DNA from: Siphonodentalium dalli
Lineage: Eukaryota; Mollusca; Scaphopoda; Gadilida; Siphonodentaliidae
Direction of reading: 5' to 3'
Assembly (NCBI GenBank): GCA_032622095.1
Contig: CP136063.1
Span: forward strand, 181,577,956 to 181,641,955
DNA: 64,000 nucleotides
Below, piece by piece: positions 51,301 through 62,900 of the stretch. The notes beneath the pieces are model-generated. The model worked only from the letters and a program-made list of their open reading frames with translations, searched no databases and was not told the DNA's origin. Numbering within the stretch: position 1 is the stretch's first letter; every line of letters begins with the position of its first letter. Position numbers and translations under genes: made by a program.

Positions 51301-53470
51301 ACCATTGACCATACATTCACTACCTGTATACCTATATCGACACACATAGTCATATAACCACTCAATATACATATACAGCCCACCCTAGACCATAGATTCA
51401 CTCCAAGCATACAAGTAAACCTCACTAATGGCCATTCAGCCCTTCCAGATATACACACAACCACCCAAACAATCCATACTTGCATATACACCTCACACAT
51501 GACAATTCAGCAATTCACTGTATAATCATACATGCCATCCATGATAATAGAGCTAATCCCTATACACCAACCAATGATAATACATCCATAAGATATATAA
51601 ATATGCATCCCACAAAGACGCTCCCTATATACTCACACACTCGACAATGTCCACCAAGCTTACTCCAGGTAATCATATTCAATCATGTCCGTACAGTCAT
51701 TCCATGTATACCTATACACATTACCCGTAACCATCAAATCACACCCTATTTACCAACACACCCATTTATGATCATACAGACAACACATGTACATCACACC
51801 CATGCCCTTAGAGTCACTCCATATATACATAATCAACACATAGATGACCATGTAGCTATATCCATACACCACACCAATGCCCATACAGGCACACCTGGAT
51901 ATACACAATCATACACTATACAGTCACTCCATGCATACCGATTCACCTCACACCTGACCATGACATCTCCTTGTATACATATATCTTACAATGGACAACC
52001 CACTCATAACCATATAGTCACTCATTGTATACCTATTCACATAAGTCATGACATACAATAACTCACTGTATACCTATTCACCTCACGTATGATCATAGAG
52101 TAACTCCCTGGCTACGATCTTGGCATCCACACTGTATTCAGTTGACATTTTCTTAGCATAATGGACCAGAATAGCCAAATATTATGGTCCATCTCAATTC
52201 TGTCTCAAAGTTCTGCCCATTTCCTTTCAATAACTATGGCCAAAATCACAAAAGAGGTGCTCGGCAAAATTACATACTTTAAAATGAATTTATTTTGCCC
52301 CATACGGAATTGGGACAACCAGAATAGAACATTTAGTTGTCAGTTAATTAACTAACACGTATAATAACCAAGTGAGTCACATTTTGCTACATTTTCGGAT
52401 AATGCAGAGAATGTTCGGGATATATGTAAAAAATTAACATTTTACAAATTTGGTTGCCATTTTGGAAGCCATCTTGAGCAATTTGGTCTATAAACACCGT
52501 AGTGAGACACATTTAAGATAGACCAAAACAATAAAAACCTTTCAATCCAAAGATAGTTACATTTTACCTGAAAAAATGGTCCAAACCTGAAAAGTGAATT
52601 TTTGCCAATATTTATGTCAAGTTTTTGAGAGAAAAGTCCAATATTTTTGACGATGTCAGTGGTGACAATAGTAACAATTAACCATGGTGCATCAGACATG
52701 TTAGTATTCAATGTATAGAATGCATAATTGCCAATTTTATACATCAACCACAACTTGCAAATGATTGCAGGAGACGCTGGTGTAATATTTACCATTTTCC
52801 ATATTTTGGCGGCCATATTGGCAGCCATTTTGAGCCAAAGTAAGAATTTTGGTTCCAGTGATTTGGAATATTCATAGGTAATGATATGCCTCACTTACAT
52901 TACAAAGTTATGTTCATTTCTTGTTGAAATATGACTAGATTCCCAATTGTGATTTTTTGTGAAATTTTATACCGCATCCTGTAAAATCGAAGTTTTGAGG
53001 GATCGGAAGGGGCTAGGACCACAATAATTGCATATTTAATTGCTCCAATGATCGGTTAATATACAAAACACAAAATAAAGTTGCATTACTCAACCAGTTC
53101 CAAACAGCATGAATTGAACTAGAAGATATTTGTGAAAAATTGTCACATTTTCAACTTCCGGCGGCCATATTGGCGGCCATCTTATGAAAATTTAGATATG
53201 TTTTGGCCCAAATGAACCGTAGTCACCTCCCAACTATAACTGTATTGAGAAAACTGTGAGAAGATGCGATTTTCACAAGAAGAGGATGGCATAAACCACC
53301 CAACCCAAAAACTGAGATTGTCAAAAAGGTCAAGGTCAAATTGAAGGTCAAGGTGACCTCCAAAATCTGGAACCAGCCAGTTTAGTGATACTCACCAACT
53401 ACTTAACATACTCTGAAAGTTTGGCGCTTCTATCACAAAGTGAACGATTTTGCAACTATCCCCCCCACTA
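48395..53470. mobile_element. 5.1-kb foldback element with inverted arms and an inverted minisatellite core
   Basis: Arms 48395-49755 and about 52115-53470 are inverted copies of each other (about 1.36 kb each). The outer ends are tagtgggggggat and, in complement, tagtggggggat. Matching blocks run through the whole arms: 'gttcactttgtgatagaagc', 'tcactaaactggctggttcc', 'ttgtggttgatgtata', 'attgaatactaacatgtc' and 'cagccagggagttactctatgatc'. The core is a diverged tandem repeat that reverses orientation at about 50,400 (see next entry). It lies in the intron of the THAP transposase. No transposase of its own was found; both arms keep a similar short open frame (NTNMSD...). Target duplication not resolved. 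Confidence 0.85.
49755..52115. repeat. Diverged ~45-50-bp minisatellite that inverts near 50,400
   Basis: From 49755 to about 50370 units read gtgactatatggccatg..gtgtatgtgtatacc. From about 50480 to 52115 the units are the complement: catggccatatagtcactcc, atgtatacatatgcacctca. The right side has more than twice as many units as the left. The divider (50370-50480) is unique and holds a G run. The many open frames (up to 193 codons at 51480-52061) are products of the repeat and have no gene features. Confidence 0.85.
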
Positions 53471-53623
53471 CTATTGTGTAGTTGGCAATGACAGTGGGAC
53501 ATGTTGAGTTGTTGCCTCGATTAGGTCTATTGTAATCCCGTAATGGCGAGATTATTCAGACACATAATAACACAATCTGGGATAATAGCATAACTTGTCT
53601 GAGATTTAGTTTTCTATACATAC

Positions 53624-53849
53624 CATTTATGAAATGCCAGGAACATACTCGTGAGTATATTGAAGGTGATTCTTTCCTGTCTAATTTAGCAATCCAAGCT
53701 GTCCGACGTTGTGTAGATAATTCCAAAGTTTGCTGTCCCTGATGCGATATAATCGCAGGAATCCGATAAAATGACCACAGATGTATGCCATTTTCACAAC
53801 AATCATATGTTGTGTGCACACAACATTTGACAAAACAATTGAGAGGCAT
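53624..53849 (-). pseudogene. THAP-DDE transposase, first exon (N-terminal half of THAP finger)
   Basis: ATG at 53847-53849. The C2CH zinc-finger layout is visible: early Cys pair (MPLNCFVKCC), then HLWSFYRIP, RRTAWIAKLDR and VCSWHFING. Donor AAATG|gtatgtat is phase 1 and fits the acceptor at 48142 (G|GC AAG gives Gly-Lys). The intron would be 5481 bp, almost all of it the foldback element. THAP domains bind the transposon ends in related elements. The exon itself looks intact, but the downstream exon is broken. Confidence 0.8.
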
Positions 53850-54297
53850 GATAGTATTGGTACACGGAAGAGAGACACTTGATTATAATGAAGTCAGTAC
53901 ACATGTGTATTTGTTTATAATGGTCACTACATCCAACATGGCGCATGCAGTGCATGCTTGGGTTAGTGACGTCACACGGAATCGCTCTATACTCTATAGT
54001 CATATTCATGTTCCGTGTTTTCGTTATTTTGTCCCATATTCCGTCCCATTCAATGGTTCAGTAGATTGTCACGTCACTTGTCATCCAAATTGAAATAGTG
54101 GGCAATGTCGTATCTACTCCCATGATACATTGTCTAATAATTTTACCAATAAGATTAGCAGTTTGTAATCTAAGTTAATCGTAACCTTGTAACGCAAAGT
54201 GTCGATTTTGTTTGCCGAGTTCCCAACATTCGCTGCAACACGTCTTCTTCAACGACGACAACCAGATATAAATAGTGTCCAACGCCTGGGTGTACGG

Positions 54298-54848
54298 TGT
54301 CTGTATCTGTATATTGTGTTTCAGCGCTGGAGCATCTCGACTGTATTTGCGCTGTGGGAGGACTATGCTGTTTTATCCGTTGTTTCCTCGCATGTGCTAT
54401 CCTCCAGGCTGTTCCACTCCTCGGTAGCTCGAACAAAGAACGAGTGTCTGAATTGTGCGGCGTTAGCTCGTATCCTTTCGATGGAGTTAGAGTTAATACA
54501 CTCCTCCTTTTCGACAGGGTTTGATGTTATATAGCCTGGGTACTTTTTCGCCTTTATTTTCCTTCCTTTCTTTTTTGGTATTAATATGTCTTTTGATCGA
54601 ATAGCCGGCACCAGCCCATCCACTACTCTGCCGAACAGCTTCATTCTCATCGTGTTTCTTCTTTGGTGTAGTGGCTCCATAAGTTGTTCCATTAGCATTT
54701 CAGTTACGGCCCCTTTTGTTCTTGCGTGGTAGTTGTTTTCGATGAATCGCACCCGTCTTTTGTTGATTCTTTCTATATACGGTCAATGGCATGCTCCAGG
54801 ATGTTCATATTGAGCGATGGGACCCAATCAGGATCGGATGGTTCGTAT
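54298..54848 (-). mobile_element. Chimeric insertion: THAP exon fragment fused to a non-LTR RT 3' end
   Basis: Flanked by gcctgggtgtacgg at 54284-54297 and 54849-54862 (14-bp direct repeat). On the minus strand the first 70 or so bases (54848-54779) match transposase exon 2 around 48060-48126 (PSDPDWVPSLNMNILEHAID). The rest encodes the C-terminal tail of a LINE-type polyprotein (RFIENNYHART, MEPLHQRRNTMRMKLFGRVV, VRATEEWNSLEDST). It ends with a simple 'acaatatacagatacagaca' tail. Homology to the THAP exon stops exactly at the direct repeat. Confidence 0.75.
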
Positions 54849-54925
54849 GCCTGGGTGTACGGGATACAAACAAATCAGATATGACTAAACGCGTAGGCCT
54901 AAATATGAAATTGTTTTTACATGTT

Positions 54926-55225
54926 TAACCCTATGCTCAATTCTCATTGAAAAGTAGTTACCATGACAAAACTGTTTTGATAATTTAAGTTCAACAAACG
55001 ACCATACATGTATGTAGGTCTTTTGTTGATCTTATTATCAAAACATTACCCAACAATGAATATGGATCCTTCAGCACTTGTATTTTCTTTTCCAAGTAGG
55101 CCTATATGCCGTCTGCTTATATTACATAAGCATCCCTCCAAAATTTAATGAATGATAGACTATTCCAATGATTACTTAAATTATAACTGGATGGGATAAT
55201 TCATTTAGTAAAGAAAAATCTAAAA
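54926..55225. repeat. MITE family G, decayed copy
   Basis: ttaaccctatgctcaattct at the left. 'catccctccaaaatttaatg', 'aatgatagactattccaatg' and 'taactggatgggataattca' at the right parallel 61380-61620. Ends diverged. Confidence 0.5.
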
Positions 55226-55249
55226 TAATTGGGGCCCGTGCTACGCTTT

Positions 55250-56395
55250 ATTTAAAAAGTGTAGATTATCAATGACTACTCAATCTCATTCCGAACATAA
55301 TTGTTGTCAATGGCCAAGAATCATCCGCTCGTCCCGTACTTTCTGGGGTTCCACAAGGTTACGTCCTTGGGCCCTGTCTCTTTCTCATCTACATAAATGA
55401 CCTCCCATCCTCTCTATCAAGTCACTCCTGCCTCTTTGCAGATGACACTATAGTCTACTGTACAATATCCTCACCCTCAGACTGCAACACGATCCAACAA
55501 GACCTGATCAAACTCGAAAAGTGGGAAGATGATTGGCAAATGGCATTCAATACTGACAAATGTGAAATAATCCACATACATAGGAAAAAGGAACCTATAA
55601 TCCATGACTACTATCTCCACCATCAGAAACTAAATAGCACAGAAAAGGCAAAATATCTAGGAATAACCATCTCTAAAGATATGTCATGGAATTCTCACAT
55701 AAACAACATCACAAACAAAGCCAATGCCTCATTGAGGTTCATCAGAAGAAACATCAGGACAAATAACCACAAAACAAAAGAACTAGCCTATAAAACATAT
55801 GTCCGCCCTAAACTGGAATATTGCTCAACCATATGGCATCCATGGCAAGCATACCTAAGAGACCAAATAGAAATGGTCCAACACAGAGCAGCCCGGTACA
55901 CAATGAACATCTACAACTACCCAAGCAGTGCCTCCGACATACTAAGACAGCTGCAATGGCCTACTCTAGAACAGCGGCGTTTGTACCAATCACTTGTCAT
56001 GTTCTATAAAATAAAAAACAACATTGTCAACATACGAGACACCGCTCCCCTCACAACATCGAGAGGTCATAAATTCGTGTTCTTTTATACTGGACCCAAA
56101 TACATCCGCACCTCATTCTACCCTCGCACTATCCTTGCATGGAATTCTCTCGACCCTTCTATTGAGCACTACCCTCACAGACCTGGACAAATTCAAATCT
56201 ACTCTCTATAGCGACCACTTTAAACTCCCATAACCAACCTGTACCAAATCTGAGTTTGATCATGTTTTTAAATATAATCCAAAATTCACCAAAAATATTG
56301 CACAAAATTGTATAGTTACACCTCATGCGCCTCCTTTAAAACTTCAGCATAATGAAGGTTAGGAGAAACCTATAGATAGAGATAGATAGATAATT
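55250..56395 (+). pseudogene. Non-LTR retrotransposon reverse transcriptase, 5'-truncated
   Basis: The frame contains VLSGVPQGYVLGPCLFLIYI and FADDTIVYC (catalytic Asp pair, codons 55441-55446), then LEKWEDDWQMAFNTDKCEII, YLGITISKDMSWNSHI, RRNIRTNNHKTKELAYKTYV, LEYCSTIWHPW and the LQWPTLEQRRL tail. It lacks the endonuclease and the first RT blocks. Near 56170 the frame shifts to the expected end LDKFKSTLYSDHFKLP (stop about 56233). A 3' end with gatagagatagatagata (about 56371) suits a LINE tail. Jockey/CR1-like by motif style. Confidence 0.85.
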
Positions 56396-58844
56396 CTTTT
56401 GGACGGTAAATGTCGTTGACAAAGATGACAGCATCGCAAGTCATGTGACTTTTAGCGGCTTGTTCAAAATGGCGAATGAGTTCAACAGACAGAATTCAAG
56501 TTGAAACATGTTTTTTTCGGCTATTTATACACATAGCATGAACGTTACATTGTTTCGTGTGCGTCTTCAGGTTATAATCAAAGGGTATAATTTTTCTTGA
56601 CAATTCAAACCGCGGATATTAAGAATTGTAGTTTTGAGTCTCAGATTTACTCACAAGTTTGTAACTTTATTTAGTCTTTTTGTTTTGACAGTTTTGTCAC
56701 TAGTTGTGTCATTGAGTATAACTTTTCCATTATAATTTTCTTATTTTGAGTCATAACACCTGATGCATAGAAAGCCTATGGTGGTTTGTAATGAAACTGA
56801 ACCTTTGTAGCAATTTGGTGTTACAGGTAACTTGAACACTGGTGGTTTGATCTTTTATTCATGCGGCCCCCTAGGCTAATAATCCTCAGTTCATTGAGGG
56901 GATGGGATACATTGTAGATGTAGATGGGTGGTGGTGACCCCACACCACCAACAAGTAAACAACTGAGATTGTACATAGTTTAAATGTTTTTAATGCGAAA
57001 ACTACCTTTTTATTAAAAGTATAAAAATAAAAAAAAATTCCACTCAACTCAGTCAGTTCTTAAATGACTAACAGCTGTATCCAAAAGAATAAGATTTACC
57101 GGTACAAATTTATTTTTAAAACAAATTCACAATCACATTGAAGTTGTAATTAAAGACAATAAAGTGGTTAAATTAAAAGCCCAGGGGTGCCAGATGGCAG
57201 GCAGCAATGGAAAGTACTTCTCCTGCCCTCCACCAAGGAGGCAGAGGAAGGTTCAAAATCAAAGTGCCCTTTGATTTATATGAAGAGTTTGGTTTTTTGT
57301 TATTTATGCTATTAAAGGCCCACTTAATATTCGAACCCCCAGGTAAATTTATATAAAATATATGCCATATTATATACCATTTGGAAGAGGAATTTAAAGC
57401 TCCAAACCATTCTATTATCAACTTATTCGGTGTAATAAACTGTGAACTTGTTGTTTTTGTTGAGATATCGAGATATTCCACTTCCATTGAAAATACATTA
57501 TTAGTTTGAATTCTGTTGAATGCAGGAAGCCATAGCTGGGGAAATCTTTTTATGATTTCAGTTGTTCTCTATTTCTCTATGGGCATCTTCTGAGACACAG
57601 ACGCTTCCAATGGAGATGAATTATAGTATTTTAATCATAGTTTATGTCATAGGTTATTATTAAAACCATATATCAAGGTCCTATTAAAAAATAGTCAGTG
57701 ACTCGAAAATTAAATAGCGCTTTAAGTTTAATTAAAATGTTGTGCCCTCTTGCCCTTAGTTGCTTCTGTCACCCCTGTAAAAGTCTGAACTTAGACTTAA
57801 CACTTTCATGATGGGAGCTGCGCCCGTAACCTATAGTCATCTTAGAGCAATGCCATCTCATGGTATTTTGGCTGGGTTCCGACTACAAGTTATCTCGTAC
57901 CCACACTTTGCCATGTTTTACTCAAGATTATTTCATCAGATGATCATACATAGTGCTGATTTGTCCTTTTGGAGTATAATTCTGTCTACGACATAACTTG
58001 TTGTCACAGCAGGGAATATCATATCCCACATTCCGGGTTTAGATGGGCAGCACTGGTTGCCGACTACGAGTTATCTCGTACCTAATTATTGACAAATACT
58101 GGTATGTGTTCATGCTACTTCAAAATTAATGTCTACTATTCAAATACATGAACTAACTCTGGAGTGCATAATGTTAAGGGGCCAATGCGTTAGTATAACC
58201 ATACTTTCGGCCTCAATTAGGCCGCTTTATTACAGGGATGCTTTTAAAATTTTTAGTTGGGTACCCAGCTTTGATAAAATTTACATTTGGTACCAAGCTT
58301 AATATCCACTCTTCAATCAAAACATCGATCATGATGTTGTGTACCAGCCATTTATATGAGCTATATGTTCTATCCAGCATTTTGTTCTATTTTATTTTCA
58401 GTAATACCTGTAATAACAATGACACTGAAATAAATTAGCATGCAACATTTTTATACATTCATCCAGTTACATTATATATGAACAGAACTATTTTTACATG
58501 GTGGCAAAAATGCTGTTACAACATGCTGTATTGTTTTATTTCGCAATGTTCATATGGAAGAACCAGTCTTCAGCGTCAACTGATGAAAGCATCAAACACT
58601 TTGTTTTAATTAATTCTTCCACATTTGTACATGTAAACTTAAATACTGATATTAACTTTAGTACAGTACATGTACCGGATTACAATCACGTTTTTGAGCA
58701 AAATCAGTTTTGCAATTGAGGCATTGAAGAACAGGTTAGTCCATGATATGGCTGTTGCGATTCATCGTGAATTCAATGTATCGCTATACACATGGGTTCC
58801 GCTAGCAAATTTTTCGTCAGTGTTATGGCACTTTGTTGAAATTA
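56396..58844. other. Intergenic region upstream of the KIF24-like gene, no gene recognised
   Basis: Mostly AT-rich. A 'catgatgggagctgcgcc' family A end is at 57808, and 'ccgactac.agttatctcgtacc' occurs twice (57879 and 58059), suggesting a decayed repeat. The KIF24 5' UTR exon and promoter should lie here or further left but were not identified. Confidence 0.45.
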
Positions 58845-58975
58845 CAGTAATGCTCCAAGTAATCGACCCCGAGAGCTTTCCGATGAATGGCAACAAGCCA
58901 TATTTCCGACTAAATACTGAAAAGTTACCCATAATTCTGCTGTGGTTAAGGGGTCGATTACTTGGAGCATTACTG
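58845..58975. repeat. MITE family B, copy 9 (internally deleted)
   Basis: CAGTAATGCTCC to GGAGCATTACTG between TA dinucleotides. About 85 bp of the left arm is missing. It is about 200 bp upstream of the first KIF24 exon seen. Confidence 0.85.
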
Positions 58976-59170
58976 TACCACTGCAGGCCTCAAGATTCGA
59001 CGAGAATCACCGAATCGATTCTCATAATGATTCTCGCGAAACTTATCAATTTTCAGTGCAATATGACTAACTAGATTCAGCATTTGATTCCCACAAAATT
59101 AAATGTATTTTGAACCCTGCCACTGGTGTATTTTGCCTCGCCCTAGCGATGCTGTTGTTTATTATTTCAG

Positions 59171-59943
59171 GTCTTTGCACTTTTATGTGAGAGGTGAAAA
59201 TGCTCACATTGTATGACTGTCTGAAGGAGGCTGGGCTAGAAAAGTATTATGGCATTCTAAGAACAAATGGCATAACAAAGTCTGTTGACCTTTCACGATT
59301 AACGCTTCAGGACTGCTCAGCATTAGGTATCACCTCCACATTAGACAGAAGAGCTCTGGTTGAATTGATTGACATTATAAAGTCAATAAATTCACCGCAT
59401 GTCAATAGAGAAAGAGATAGTTTTACTCGTAAGTCAGTAGGATCAACTCATAAAAGAGGACAAGTTTCCAGTGGTCATGCTGGACGTGCTTTCGGTACAA
59501 GTGGTGACAGTCCAGCACATGGAGGCAACTTTCGACAACCTTCACCACCAATAGACATTCTCCAGCTGTTGTCCGAATATCAGTCAGATGATAGCGGAAC
59601 AAGTACCGCTTCATCTGATGAATCAGATTATGAGCCTATGTCAACGCATATCACGCCAAACTCAGCCATACCTCCTGATAAAATCAAAACAAATACTGTA
59701 ACTCGCGTCAAACATAAAGGATATAACTATGGGCTTCCAAAGAACTCTAGCAGCACCCCTACACGACCCAGAGGAAGAAGGAAAATAAATGAGGACAAAA
59801 TAAAAGTGTGTGTAAGGAAGAGGCCTCTGAACAAAAGAGAAGAAAAAAGTGGTGATGCTGACATTGTGAAAACTGAAACTACTAACACAGTGGTTGTGAA
59901 TGAGCCAAAACTAGCTGTTGATCTAGCTGCTTATACTTTGCAA
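59171..59943 (+). CDS. KIF24: KIF24 first coding exon: SAM domain and linker
   Basis: Acceptor attatttcag at 59161-59170 shows that a 5' UTR exon lies upstream. ATG at 59200-59202 (aaaATGc, good context) starts [18 protein letters not shown]. An upstream in-frame GTG is not needed. 248 codons to donor CAA|gtaagttt, phase 0. It ends [11 protein letters not shown], the first beta strands of the motor. Confidence 0.93.
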
Positions 59944-62900
59944 GTAAGTTTTGATGGATCCAAACAAATTTTATATTAGCTATACAAATGGTATTTCCCA
60001 TCTTGCGAACATAATAAATTTGAAGAAACTATTACACCTTATTATATTTCAAATGCGACCCAATATAAAGTTCCACTCAGAGCAGGGAATGGATCAACTG
60101 TGTTAAACTGAGAATCCATCACAAAATTTTAATGCAGACAATACATGTCTCAAGCATTTAGACCTCTGTGATGTGTCCATTACGTTGTATTGGTTAGTGC
60201 ACACTGCGGAGAGATCCTGGTTTTAATGCATACCTTATATGGCAGTTAAGTGCGTAATGACATTTCTTAATTTATATTGATAAATGATGGTGGCTGTCTA
60301 CAAAGCTAAGGAACTTTTACTTGTATTTATGTCCGTAAAGATTTAGTTATTGGGCATTGACAGGTTTGGTATTATTGTAGAATTCATTTATAACAGAGGT
60401 ATACAGTAATGCCCTAAATAATTGATTCCTTAACCACAGCAGAATTATGGGTAATTTTTCAGGATTTAGTCGGAAATATGACTTGTTGTCATTCATCGGA
60501 AAGCTCTCAGTGAGAGCTTTCCGATGAATGGCAACAAGCCATATTTCCAACTGAATCCTGAAAAATTACCCATAATTCTGCTGTGGTTAATGAGTCGATT
60601 ATTTAGGGCATTACTGTAGATTGATTTGCAAAATTGCATTTAATCCAATATCGAACTTATCAGCTGCAATCAAAATCTCTGCGTTATAATGCAAGTCACC
60701 CATGTGAACGGTTTAACCTCTTCATTGACATCCGTAACTATAACGGAGATAAAAGGGCACTTTGTGTGATATATGGTCCATAGTACCTACTTCAGCACTA
60801 GCACTAGTAGTATGCCATTATTCATAACTCAGAGATTGGTGCATCGGAATAACTGTATCTCAAAGTTTCAATCAGTGTATGATGTTCCACGATTGTGAAT
60901 GATAATAGCATTTCAACTGAGTCAAGTTTATGGTTCTTGTGATATTCCCATTATATTTTTCCACTGGAGCAGCACACGACATCATAACGTCATTTAGCAG
61001 CGAAGAGGTTAACTTAGACAATGGATCATGTCATTGTGTGACAGACCAACATTACGCAGTCGTCTGAACACTACCATAGTAACCATACTAGATTGGATGA
61101 TGACTGATGAACACATTGGAGAATTGGGGTACAGAACAAATTGGAGAAGTTTAGATTTGGGTACAGCCAGGTCTGCATGAACATATGGTGCAGGACATTT
61201 ACAAAATTGAGGTGTCCAGGAGTTGAATTTAGTGACGTTACTCAGCATAGTGGGCTAGCATCACTAATTTCACCTTCTGGTGATCTCATTCTGCTTAGGC
61301 CTCATCTTCTCTGGAAAGTATATTTATTATCAATTTTTTTTTTTTTAGCTTCTTTAGAATGTTTATTTTTTCATTTTCTTTACTAAATACTCATTGGCGA
61401 GTAGTTACCTTAGCAAATGTTCAGGAAATAAGTTCATAAATTTTTTGTTATTATCTAAACATTTCCCACCAAAAAGTATGAATACTTCTGCACTCATTAT
61501 ATTTTCATCATACTGTTGTCTGCTCATTTTTCCTGAACACCCCTCCAAATAAATAATAGGCCATTCCACTATTTACTTTGATAACTGGGAGGGAGAATCC
61601 ATTTAGTATAGAAAGGGTTAATATAAAGTGCTTTATCAGAATTTTTAAAGCTTATTTTTCTTTCAGCATGAGTTTATTTTTGATGAAGTATTTGACGCAA
61701 GCTGCAGCAATGAAGATGTGTATATACGAGCTGCTAGGCCACTGATTCACTGTGCCTTTACTGAGTGAGTACAAATTCAAAATTCAACCACATCTATAAA
61801 TATGTAGGCTTTCTGTCTCAACTACCTTGGGCTCACAAATGGGGATTGGGCTCAAAACCAAAGGGGAGAAGACTAAAAATAAGACCTTGGCTTTTTATTT
61901 AAACCTTATTTCCAATAATTTTCTAATATATTTATGTAACATTGCTTATTGTATAAATCTGTCTCAAATACGTATGATTTGGAAATAGCATTTTTTTTAC
62001 ATTACTGACATAGGTGTTATTGCCATAATCAGCGTTAGGCTAAAGTTTTTTTTTGCTAAAAGCAAATATCAACAGAGAAAATTTCAGTAATTGAAACAAC
62101 ATATTTGCTGAATAATGACCTTCACAGCCAATATACACCCACACCCCTATATTATTGAAATAATAACCAGCTGATGAAAATACAAATGATGTCACGGTCA
62201 TGTTAATACAAAGGACGGACCACTTTTGCAGAATGTGTAGAAGATTCTAATCTGCAACAGGAATGTTTGATCATATTGTCGTTAATTTTGATGCTTTGAA
62301 TCTCTGGTAGATGTTAAATTGACGAGAACATAGTGGAGTGCATATGCATGTGCTGTGAATTGAATGGAAACTCTGAGTCTCTGATGATGCAAAATAAAAA
62401 CCTATTCAATTCTGGAGACTGAATCAAGAACCAAAATTTGATTTGATGAATAGCAGGCCCCAACTCTCGGGCTCCAAATAAAAGTGCAGGCCCAAATAAT
62501 AGTGCAGGGAGGAAATTCCATTGAAAATTAATAAAAGTGCAGACCCAAATAATAGTGCAGGGGGAACTCTGAGCAAAACATCAACATAACTGTGGTTAAA
62601 CAAATTATTTTCATAGTAGGTCAAGTATAGAAATCAACATACTATGTGTCATGTGGTGTTTTATTCAATATATAAATGTTCACATGTATGCCATATACAT
62701 GAATATGTACATGTATAAAGCTATATTGAAGCTCACTATTTTGATTTCAGAATCATATAGAAATCTTGAGTTTGTGCTGATTTAAATTTTCATAGCCTCA
62801 AAATTAATAAACGTGCAGACCCAAATAAGCACTGTGCAGCATGGGAAATATCCCAAGAAATTAATAAACGTGCATGCATGTTTATTTGGAGCCCAAGAGT

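Larger units (their letters stand above)
45914..53993. mobile_element. Decayed ISL2EU-like DNA transposon with convergent SWIM and THAP-DDE genes
   Basis: The left end (45914-45990) and the complement of the right end (53993 back to 53905) share TATAGAGCG, GCCATGTTGGATG and TATAAACAA in the same order. Between them are a rightward SWIM-domain ORF (46186-46798) and a leftward THAP + HTH + DDE transposase (exons 53849-53624 and 48142-47353). In ISL2EU elements a transposase is paired with a YqaJ-type nuclease gene; SWIM N-termini occur on such YqaJ proteins, but no nuclease domain is left here. Nested inside are a hAT-like insert (46799-47345) and a 5.1-kb foldback (48395-53470). Family assignment is from remembered family descriptions. 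Confidence 0.65.

Noticed and set aside
51480-52061. 193-codon open frame rich in His, Thr and Ile
   Set aside because: Lies wholly in the diverged minisatellite core; composition and periodicity come from the repeat, with no splice or start context.
53803-54093. Several 65-102-codon frames near the right end of the transposon
   Set aside because: They overlap the THAP exon antisense or the terminal inverted repeat; only the minus-strand THAP frame shows a domain.
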